Shown here: positions 57,522 to 64,000 of the stretch, in pieces
Numbering within the stretch: position 1 is the stretch's first letter
Layout of the letters: the number at the start of each line of letters is the position of its first letter
Source: Gordonia alkanivorans NBRC 16433
GTDB taxonomy: Bacteria > Actinomycetota > Actinomycetes > Mycobacteriales > Mycobacteriaceae
Assembly: GCF_000225505.1 (NCBI RefSeq)
Contig: NZ_BACI01000072.1
Location: 109,672 to 173,671 of the forward strand
Length of the DNA: 64,000 nt
Direction of reading: 5' to 3'
Notes under the pieces: generated by a model
What the model was told of the DNA's origin: nothing
Databases searched by the model: none
Seen by the model: only the letters and a program-made list of their open reading frames with translations
Position numbers and translations under genes: made by a program

Positions 57522-58412
57522 CTATCCGATCCCGGCGAAGAGGTCCGTCTCCCGGTCGCTGCCGGGGGCCTCACGCGGATCGTGGTCGGTGAGGATGAAG
57601 TGCTCGTGGTCGTGGATCGGCTGCAGGATGTTGTTCGACAGCGCGTACTCGGTCCCCGACGGCGCGACGGTCACCTGCGTGGCGTGCGCGGCGAGTCCGG
57701 CGACCTTGTGCGAGTAGTACGCCCGCACGTCGACCTCGGTGGTGATCCGGTCGTCGGGGTAGCTCGGCAGTTCGCCGGGCCGCGGCATCCGCCAACCGTC
57801 CGGCACGGCGCGAGCCGCCGCGAGACCGTTCTCCAGGGCGCTGCGCTCGGTGACCGACTCGTACAGCTTCGCCGGGCCCGCACCGGCCTCCCGGGCACGC
57901 GCGACCGCGGCCGCGGTGACCTCGTGGACGAGTTTGTGGTCGGGATGGCCGTAGGTGCCCGACGCGTCGTAGCTGACGACGACCTGCGGGGCGAAGCCGA
58001 GGAGCAGGTCGAACAGCACGCCGACCGGCTCGTCGAACGGCGCCCGGACGAGCGCGCGCGGGTGGTCCGCCGACGGCGCCCCGGCCATGCCGGAGTCACG
58101 CCAGCGGCCGGCCCCGCCGAGGAAGCGGGGCGTCAGGGCCGGCCCGTCGGCCGGGCTGAGTGCGGCGAGGGCACGGGTCAGTTCGGCGATGCGGTACCCG
58201 CCGAGCTGGTCGGCGCCGCCGTCGGAGACGAGCTGTGCGAACTCGTCTCCGATGACCTCGCCCTCTTCGCCGAGGGTGAAGGTCAGGACGCGAACGTCGA
58301 CGCCTTCGGCGAGGTAGCGGGCGATGGTCCCGCCGGTCATGATCGTCTCGTCGTCGGGGTGGGCGTGGACGAGCAGCAGCCGCCGGTCGGCGGTGGGAGA
58401 AGCGTCGGTCAC
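57522..58412 (-). CDS. mshB: N-acetyl-GlcN-inositol deacetylase (mycothiol)
   Basis: 296 residues. LLVHAHPDDETIMTGGTIAR is the PIG-L/LmbE zinc and catalytic motif, and YGHPDHKLVHEV the other zinc His. GEEGEVIGDEFAQLV is typical of MshB. It deacetylates GlcNAc-Ins in mycothiol synthesis; related Mca is longer and cleaves conjugates. ATG 58412 overlaps the lpqW stop (ATGA). Confidence 0.93.
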   Translation of the reverse strand: MTDASPTADRRLLLVHAHPDDETIMTGGTIARYLAEGVDVRVLTFTLGEEGEVIGDEFAQLVSDGGADQLGGYRIAELTRALAALSPADGPALTPRFLGGAGRWRDSGMAGAPSADHPRALVRAPFDEPVGVLFDLLLGFAPQVVVSYDASGTYGHPDHKLVHEVTAAAVARAREAGAGPAKLYESVTERSALENGLAAARAVPDGWRMPRPGELPSYPDDRITTEVDVRAYYSHKVAGLAAHATQVTVAPSGTEYALSNNILQPIHDHEHFILTDHDPREAPGSDRETDLFAGIG

Positions 58413-60343
58413 GAGAGTTCCCAGTTGACCGCGGTCCCGAAGATCGACTCCTGGATCGGGCCGGTGAGCGGCACATCGCGTACCTCGGGCGTGACGCCGA
58501 CGATCATCGAATCCTGGTACAGCGGCAGGTAGATGGCCTGCGCGGCCAGCAGCGGCTCCGCCTGCTCCAGCGTCGAGATCGGGTCGTCCTCGGACATCGC
58601 GTTGCGTGCGAGTTCGATCAGCGTGGGATCGCAGAGACCGGAGATGTTGCTGGCGTAGCTGTCGCCGACGTCCCCACCGCTCGGCGCGATGCTGGTCGGG
58701 GTCGGCGGTGTGGCGGGCGACGGCTCCGTGCTCGGTTTGGGTTGGTTGCAGTCGACCTGCGATGCCAGTGACGCCGCGGGCGGCACACCGAGTCCGGTCC
58801 AGCCGACGACGAGGTCGACGCGCTTCTGGGTCAGCGCCGAGCCGTACAGCTCGCTGTTCGGCATCGTCACCACCTGGGCACGGATTCCGGCGCTGCGGAG
58901 CTGGTCGACGACGCTCGCCGCGGCCGACGTGGCGCGGGGGTCACCGGCGACGGCGCCGACACGCACGAGGAGGTCCTGGCCCTCCTTCTGGAACGGCAGG
59001 ACGCCCTCGGGCAGCTTGGCGACCTCGACCGCACCGGGGGTCGGCGTCGCCGCCGGGGTCGACGGCGTGGACGAGCCCGACGCAGAAGGCGATTCCGACG
59101 CAGGCGCACCGGTGGATGGCTCGGGGACGGGCGAGGCCTCTCCAGCCGTCTCCGGGTCCGCCCGGCGGTATCCGGCGTCGGCGAGGAGCGCGTCGACCGC
59201 GGCACGATCGGGTCGCGCCCGCGAGACGGGCGTGTACCCGGGGTCGGACGGCGCGAAGACGGTGTTCGCGTACGGCTCCACGATCCAGTCCCCCGCACCG
59301 GCGAAAGTGGTCAGCCGCGCGTCGACGAGGCCGAGGATCGCGCGCCGCAGCTCGACCGAGCTCATCGCGTCGGTGCGGGCGTTGACGCTGATCCCCAGTG
59401 ACCTCGAGGTGAGGCTGCGTTCGGTCTCCAGGCCGGGTAGTGCCGAGAGTTCGGCGGCGGTCGCCGGCGAGGCCCCGAGCGCGACGATCTCGGAGTCGCC
59501 GGAACGGACGGAGTCGAGCATCTGGGCGTTGTTGCCCGCGCGGCGGAGCACGACCTGGTCGAGTCGGGGCGGTGTCACCCAGTAGCGGTCGTTGCGGGCC
59601 AGCCGCACCTCGTCGCGGGTCTTGTCGATCCCGACGATCGCGTACGGGCCGGCCGACACCGGCTTGCCGGTGTCCATGCCGGTCTGGAAGCCGGCGGGGG
59701 CGCCCTTGAGGACGTGACTGGGCAGCAGGCCGGTGAACAGCTCGCGCCAGGCCGGGTACGGCCGCTCGAAGCGCACCTCGACGAGCTTGCCGCCCTCGCG
59801 GGACTGCACGGAGTCGATGAGGCGGTAGCCGGCCGGGGCCACCACGTTGGGCTGACGCGACATCTGCTGCCACAGGTAGCTGAAGTCGTCGCCGGTGACC
59901 GGCAGGCCGTCGGACCACTGGGCGTCGGTGTGGATCCGGTAGGTCACCGTGAACGGCTGCCGCGACGTCACCTCCGCGGTGGTGACGAAGTGGCGCTGGA
60001 GTTCCCAGACAGGTCCGGCAGGTGTCTGCACGGGCGAGAAGGCGCTCGGCAGTGTCATCGCGGCGACCGCGGTGGTCACCGGATTCTGGTCGGCCGCGAT
60101 GTGCGGGTTGAACCCGTTGCCGACCGAGTCGGTGGCGATGAAGACCGTCTTCGCGACCGGGTACTCGGTCGGCGTCGGCGGCGGACCGGTGTCGCGGACG
60201 GGCGGCGGCGGATCCGCCGTGCACGCCGTCAGGGCGATGAGCAGAGCGGCGCCGCACGAGAGCAACCCGAGCACACGGCCCCGGGTCCGGTTCGTGGCGT
60301 CGCGACCCTGTGGCCTCGCGCGTTTCACCTCGGATACCCCCAT
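58409..60343 (-). CDS. lpqW: LpqW-like lipoprotein (solute-binding family 5)
   Basis: 644 residues. LLSCGAALLIALTACTADPP gives signal peptide and lipobox LTAC (~residue 41). SBP_bac_5 (OppA-like) body, ~60-640. A Pro/Ser/Thr-rich, probably disordered insertion (~405-445) interrupts it. In mycobacteria LpqW controls the balance of PIM and LAM synthesis. Upstream of mshB and overlapping it. ATG 60343 or GTG 60328 (better spaced to GGGGG). Confidence 0.88.
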   Translation of the reverse strand: MGVSEVKRARPQGRDATNRTRGRVLGLLSCGAALLIALTACTADPPPPVRDTGPPPTPTEYPVAKTVFIATDSVGNGFNPHIAADQNPVTTAVAAMTLPSAFSPVQTPAGPVWELQRHFVTTAEVTSRQPFTVTYRIHTDAQWSDGLPVTGDDFSYLWQQMSRQPNVVAPAGYRLIDSVQSREGGKLVEVRFERPYPAWRELFTGLLPSHVLKGAPAGFQTGMDTGKPVSAGPYAIVGIDKTRDEVRLARNDRYWVTPPRLDQVVLRRAGNNAQMLDSVRSGDSEIVALGASPATAAELSALPGLETERSLTSRSLGISVNARTDAMSSVELRRAILGLVDARLTTFAGAGDWIVEPYANTVFAPSDPGYTPVSRARPDRAAVDALLADAGYRRADPETAGEASPVPEPSTGAPASESPSASGSSTPSTPAATPTPGAVEVAKLPEGVLPFQKEGQDLLVRVGAVAGDPRATSAAASVVDQLRSAGIRAQVVTMPNSELYGSALTQKRVDLVVGWTGLGVPPAASLASQVDCNQPKPSTEPSPATPPTPTSIAPSGGDVGDSYASNISGLCDPTLIELARNAMSEDDPISTLEQAEPLLAAQAIYLPLYQDSMIVGVTPEVRDVPLTGPIQESIFGTAVNWELS

Positions 60344-60372
60344 GAAGATGCTTCTCGGTCGATCGGACGAGT

Positions 60373-60402
60373 GCCGGTCTCCCGCTTGCGCGAGAGACCG
60401 GC
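60373..60402 (-). terminator. Hairpin after typA
   Basis: GCCGGTCTC (60373-60381) pairs with GAGACCGGC (60394-60402), 8 nt past the typA stop. No T run. Confidence 0.45.
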
Positions 60403-60409
60403 TCGGCGG

Positions 60410-62320
60410 TCAGCTGACCGCGGCGTCCCGGGACTTGGCCCGCGAACGCTCACGGGCGCGGGTGTTCGAGTCCAGGTGCACCTTACGCACCCGTACGACC
60501 TCAGGGGTGACCTCGACACACTCGTCGGCGGCACAGAATTCCATGGCGGCCTCGAGATCGAGCTGCATGGGCTTGGCCAGCGTCTCCATCACGTCGGCGG
60601 AGGACTGACGCATGTTGGTCAGCTTCTTCTCGCGGGTGACGTTGATGTCGAGGTCCTCGTGACGCGGGTTGATACCCACGACGTGACCTTCGTAGCTGTC
60701 GTCGCCCGGGTTGACGAAGAACGTGCCGCGGTCGGCGAGCTGGATCATCGCGAACGGGGTCACCGTGCCGGAGCGGTCGCTCACGAGCGAGCCGGTGTGG
60801 CGGGCGCGGATCTCGCCGGCCCAGGCGTCGTAACCGTCGAAGACGGCGTTGGCGATACCGGTACCGCGGGTCTCGGTGAGGAAGTCGGTGCGGAAGCCGA
60901 TCAGACCGCGCGACGGGACGATGAACTCCATGCGGACCCAGCCGGTGCCGTGGTTGTTCATCTGCTCCATGCGGCCCTTGCGGGCGGCCAGCAGCTGGGT
61001 GACCGCACCGAGGTACTCCTCGGGCACATCGACCGTCAGGTGCTCGAACGGCTCCTGGACCTTGCCGTCGACCTTGCGGGTGACCACCTGCGGCTTGCCG
61101 ACGGTCAGCTCGAAGCCCTCGCGACGCATCTGCTCGACGAGGATCGCGAGCGCGAGCTCACCTCGACCCTGTACCTCCCAGGCGTCCGGACGGCCGATGT
61201 CGAGCACGCGCAGCGACACATTGCCGATGAGCTCGGAGTCGAGGCGCTGCTTCACCATGCGGGCGGTCAGCTTGTGACCGGACACGCGACCCGCCAGTGG
61301 CGAGGAGTTGGTGCCGATGGTGACCGAGATGGCCGGCTCGTCGACGGTGATGCGCGGCAGCGGCTTCGGGTTCTCGAGGTCGGCGAGGGTGTCGCCGATC
61401 ATGATCTCCGGCATACCCGCGACGGCCACGATGTCGCCGGCGACCGCCGACTCCGCCGGTGCGCGTTCGACGCCGACGGTGGCGAGGAGTTCGGTGATCT
61501 TGGCGCGCTCGACGACGGGCTCACCGTCGACCTCGCGGCACCAGGACACCTGCTGACCCTTGCGCAGGGTGCCGTTGTGGATGCGGACGAGCGCGAGACG
61601 GCCGAGGAAGGCCGACGCGTCGAGGTTGGTGACGTGGGCCTGCAGCGGGGCCTCCGGATCGCCCTTGGGCGCCGGGACGTGCTCGAGCAGGACGTCGAAG
61701 AATGCGTCGAGGTTCTCGGCGTCCGGGATCTCGCCGTTGGCGGGCTGCTCGATGGAACACACGCCGGCGCGGCCGGAGGCGTAGAGCACCGGGAGTTCGA
61801 GCACGAGCTCGGCGGCCTTCGCGGCTTCCTCGTCGAGATCGGAGGCGAGGTCGAGGAGCAGGTCCTGCGTCTCGTCGACGACTTCCTGGATGCGCGCGTC
61901 GGGGCGGTCGGTCTTGTTGACGACCACGATCACCGGAAGCTCGGCGGCGAGGGCCTTGCGGAGGACGAAGCGCGTCTGCGGGAGCGGCCCCTCGGACGAG
62001 TCGACCAACAGCACGACCCCGTCGACCATCGACAGGCCGCGCTCGACCTCACCGCCGAAGTCGGCGTGGCCGGGGGTGTCGATGACGTTGATGACCACCT
62101 CGGTGCCATCCGGCTGGCGCCGGTGAACCGAGGTGTTCTTGGCGAGAATGGTGATGCCCTTCTCACGTTCGAGGTCGCCGGAGTCCATCACCCGGTCGAC
62201 GACCTCGGCGCGCTCTCCGAAGACGCCGGACTGGCGCAACATGGCGTCGACGAGGGTGGTCTTTCCGTGGTCGACGTGCGCGACGATGGCGACGTTCCGG
62301 AAGGTGGGGGCAGCGCTCAC
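60410..62320 (-). CDS. typA: Ribosome-associated GTPase TypA/BipA
   Basis: 636 residues. VAIVAHVDHGKTTLVDAMLR (G1), DTPGHADFGGEVERGLSMVD (G3), VVVNKTDRPDA (G4) and the C-terminal BipA domain (~500-610, GTFFVNPGDDSYEGHVVG). A translational GTPase acting in stress and ribosome assembly. GTG 62320 is preceded by GAGAG. In M. tuberculosis it is Rv1165, next to lpqW. Confidence 0.95.
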   Translation of the reverse strand: MSAAPTFRNVAIVAHVDHGKTTLVDAMLRQSGVFGERAEVVDRVMDSGDLEREKGITILAKNTSVHRRQPDGTEVVINVIDTPGHADFGGEVERGLSMVDGVVLLVDSSEGPLPQTRFVLRKALAAELPVIVVVNKTDRPDARIQEVVDETQDLLLDLASDLDEEAAKAAELVLELPVLYASGRAGVCSIEQPANGEIPDAENLDAFFDVLLEHVPAPKGDPEAPLQAHVTNLDASAFLGRLALVRIHNGTLRKGQQVSWCREVDGEPVVERAKITELLATVGVERAPAESAVAGDIVAVAGMPEIMIGDTLADLENPKPLPRITVDEPAISVTIGTNSSPLAGRVSGHKLTARMVKQRLDSELIGNVSLRVLDIGRPDAWEVQGRGELALAILVEQMRREGFELTVGKPQVVTRKVDGKVQEPFEHLTVDVPEEYLGAVTQLLAARKGRMEQMNNHGTGWVRMEFIVPSRGLIGFRTDFLTETRGTGIANAVFDGYDAWAGEIRARHTGSLVSDRSGTVTPFAMIQLADRGTFFVNPGDDSYEGHVVGINPRHEDLDINVTREKKLTNMRQSSADVMETLAKPMQLDLEAAMEFCAADECVEVTPEVVRVRKVHLDSNTRARERSRAKSRDAAVS

Positions 62321-62493
62321 AGGCTCTCTTTCGTGTTGATGGGGACCGCCTCGGCGGCAGGCATTCAGCTCGCGGCCGAACAGCTCTGACCGGCGACAAG
62401 TGCAGATCACCTAGGGATTCAACGCTACAGAGTATCGGTTTATGTGGTGAGACCGCGATCACAGGCTTCCGAGCACCCGTTATTAGGGTCTGC

Positions 62494-62499
62494 TAACCT
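62494..62499 (+). promoter_or_regulatory. -10 box (TAACCT) for leaderless 44-aa gene
   Basis: TAACCT, six nt, ATG 62506. Confidence 0.5.
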
Positions 62500-62505
62500 C
62501 GCCGC

Positions 62506-62640
62506 ATGGGTAAGGTCGACGCGGCCAAGGTGGGCTCTCTGAAGCCCAAGAAGAAATGCTGCAAGAGCACCACGCGGTGCGTGCGGTGTCCCGTGGTGAT
62601 CCACCGGATGCGCAAGCTCGCGTGCGGATCGCGCGAGTAA
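62506..62640 (+). CDS. Cys- and Lys-rich small protein (44 aa)
   Basis: MGKVDAAKVGSLKPKKKCCK then KSTTRCVRCPVVIHRMRKL and a CGSRE tail: five Cys, many Lys/Arg. A KKKCC...RCxRCPVV pattern recurs in short actinobacterial proteins as I recall. It may bind metal or nucleic acid; no function known. The ATG follows a TAACCT box at leaderless spacing and the frame ends in TAA at 62640. Confidence 0.7.
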   Translation: MGKVDAAKVGSLKPKKKCCKSTTRCVRCPVVIHRMRKLACGSRE

Positions 62641-62817
62641 TGAGCGGCCACGGGTTCGGTCCGTAGAAGCTGGTCCCCATAACCTAGAACGGTACCGCGA
62701 ACCGGGCCCGATTTCTGGCTCCTGAGTGAAAGCTGCCAATGTTCTGCGTCATCTCCGGAACAAAGCATCTTTTGAATATCTGTGATCTGTCGTGGAGGTA
62801 GAAGAAGGGTGTGACGA
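62641..62817. other. Junction to lower-GC accessory DNA
   Basis: GC falls clearly from ~62.7 kb onward. I see no gene, terminator or repeat in this stretch that I can support. Confidence 0.5.
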
Positions 62818-63012
62818 TCAGTCGACCGGGTCTCCTTCCTTGCCAATGAACCTTGGGTTCGTTTCTGAGGGTTCGTTTCTAAGCCGGATACCTTCGATCG
62901 TCTTGCGGACCTCCGGAATGTCATTGTCCTCGATCAGGGCAGCCGAGAGCAGGTACGAATCGGGGTCTTGTTGAGGGATTGACCCGCTCTCATCTCCCCA
63001 GGCAGTGAGCAT
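62818..63012 (-). pseudogene. N-terminal fragment of a DUF3800-like protein
   Basis: 64 residues: AWGDESGSIPQQDPDSYLLS is the DESG start of DUF3800 proteins (usually ~200-300 aa), followed by AALIEDNDIPEVRKTIEGIR. The frame stops at 62818 and no continuation in other frames was recognised, so it is probably truncated. It follows the HTH fragment by 11 nt and was probably in its operon. Lower GC than the neighbours. Confidence 0.6.
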
Positions 63013-63023
63013 CAGAAGGCATT

Positions 63024-63674
63024 CTAGGGTGAGTGGTGGTGCCGCGAATTGGGGTCGTCATCATCTGCCCAACCGCATTGGGCAATGGGGGAAGCCACCC
63101 CCTCTGGCAGTTCTCCGGACCAACGCAGCTTGTCGCCTTTCAGCATCAAACGTGCCGTGTAAATCGTTGATTTCCTGAGGTCATCGTCGGCGTCATACTT
63201 CAAGTCTCTGGCCTCGATGGCAACTTGTGTCGCACGACTGACAGAGACTGCGAGACAAAGTGATTTGAGATTGCGGTCGACCGCGGGGCCAATATATCTA
63301 CCGTCCCGGAAAATCAAAATCTGTCTAACTGGGCGGTCGGTTCCGTCGACCTCCTCAATGAGCGCCGCCGAGAGTGTTGCTTCAGGATCGTAGGTATGAG
63401 CGATCGGCGTTGCCTTCCACCGCAGCGCCGGATCATTATTTTTCGATTGCAGATCCTCGACCGCTTGTGCAATCGTATTCAGCGCCCGGTTGTGTACTTC
63501 AGGGGTAATGCCCCAACGGCGTCGAACTCCTTGCCTGGTCATACCGATCGCGCTCCCCATCTCCGTGTAGGTTGCACCGAAGTCCCTTGCCCTGGAAAGA
63601 CTCTCGCTAGCGTGGTGCTCAAGTTGTCCGGCAAAAGCCAACGCGAAACGAGCGAGAAAGGCGGCCTTGAGCTG
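63024..63674 (-). pseudogene. HTH-containing gene truncated by IS insertion
   Basis: About 216 native residues remain. FGATYTEMGSAIGMTRQGVR is an HTH very like that of the first gene (FGCTWQEIGDVVGVTRQAA). The rest (IFRDGRYIGPAVDRNLKSLC, STIYTARLMLKGDKL) is unrecognised. Upstream of ~63674 the frame continues only into antisense IS sequence, so the native start has been lost. GC is lower here than on the left. Confidence 0.7.
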
Positions 63675-64000
63675 TGAACCGTGCCGGGTTTGATGCCGCA
63701 TCCGTTTTTGTGAAGGATGCAGATCATGCCCAAGCGTTACCCACTCGAGCAGCGTGAGCGAGCCGTCAAGATGGTCCTCGATCACCTCGACGAATATCGG
63801 TCCGTCTACTCCGCATGCCAGGTGATAGGCCCGAAACTCGGCATTGGTGCCGAATCGCTGCGGAACTGGACCAAGCAAGCCCAGGTCGATGCTCAGGAGG
63901 TGCCCGGAGCGAGCACCGCGGAGCAAATGCGGATCAAGGAACTCGAGCGTGAGAACCGAGAACTCAAGGAAGCCAACGAAATTCTGAAGTCGGCATCGAT
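63675..64000 (+). mobile_element. Left end of an IS3-family insertion sequence
   Basis: TGAACCGTGCCGGGTTTGAT (from ~63675) looks like an IS3-type left inverted repeat, and the transposase OrfA start follows. The right end is beyond the window, so the repeat and target duplication cannot be verified. Confidence 0.75.
63726..64000 (+). CDS. IS3-family transposase OrfA (partial, 3' end outside)
   Basis: 91 visible residues starting MPKRYPLEQRERAVKMVLDH, with the HTH region LGIGAESLRNWTKQAQ and the coiled-coil leucine zipper (RIKELERENRELKEANEILK). OrfB would follow by frameshift. AAGGA lies before the ATG. Confidence 0.88.
   Translation, partial: MPKRYPLEQRERAVKMVLDHLDEYRSVYSACQVIGPKLGIGAESLRNWTKQAQVDAQEVPGASTAEQMRIKELERENRELKEANEILKSAS

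Noticed and set aside
63675..63926. N-terminal extension of the HTH gene
   Set aside because: This part is antisense to the IS3 transposase OrfA and is not native to the gene.

Overview
The window is about 67% GC and almost wholly coding. It looks like chromosome of a mycolic-acid actinomycete (Mycobacteriales/Corynebacteriales); a Gordonia-like organism is my best guess, not a proof. The markers are WhiB2, mycothiol (mshB), coenzyme F420 (fbiA, fbiB, a CofG protein), LpqW, GpgS, the actinobacterial DapC/DapD/DapE set, Type VII secretion parts (EccB, EccE), class Ib ribonucleotide reductase and many leaderless genes. Gene order, compared with M. tuberculosis from memory, is a set of conserved blocks joined in a new order.

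Layout. 1-24.9 kb matches roughly Rv3035-Rv3055: a beta-propeller-like end, methyltransferases, enoyl-CoA hydratase, Nudix, ABC ATPase, serB, ctaD, fecB, then nrdF/E/I/H, an FMN reductase and a TetR regulator. Carbonic anhydrase, a LigD-type polymerase domain, a Snf2/SWIM pair and some metabolic genes are interleaved. 25-29.6 kb holds a urate-hydroxylase-like flavoprotein and a divergent eccB/eccE pair with no other Type VII genes nearby. 29.7-37.5 kb matches Rv3255c-Rv3262 (manA, tobH, DUF3499, zincin-like protein, whiB2, fbiA, fbiB) plus a Nudix gene. 37.6-51.6 kb matches Rv1213-Rv1201 and Rv1178-Rv1177: glycogen/maltose-1-phosphate synthesis (glgC, glgM), gpgS-folP2-fadD6, two LOG genes, lysine/DAP genes and ferredoxin fdxC. 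52-62.6 kb has cysteine dioxygenase plus rhodanese, then the place where mycobacteria carry fbiC, then mshB, lpqW and typA. 62.7-64 kb is lower-GC accessory DNA: a DUF3800 remnant, an HTH gene cut by an insertion sequence, and the start of an IS3-family transposase.

How they connect. FbiA and FbiB turn FO into F420. The FO-synthase locus is abnormal here: CofG stands alone and keeps its radical-SAM cysteines, while the CofH-like partner has lost the whole CxxxCxxC segment, and a Baeyer-Villiger-type flavin monooxygenase gene lies between them, coupled by short overlaps. This is the strongest candidate for something undescribed. Other points of interest are tandem NrdR boxes 32 bp apart before nrdH, a Cys-rich leader peptide before the cysteine dioxygenase gene, a TTTACAAG operator cluster at an HTH gene, a probable CTG start, and about sixteen genes whose start codon lies 6-8 nt after a TANNNT -10 box.

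No tRNA, rRNA or CRISPR array was seen. Similarity statements come from memory of the families; no search was run.
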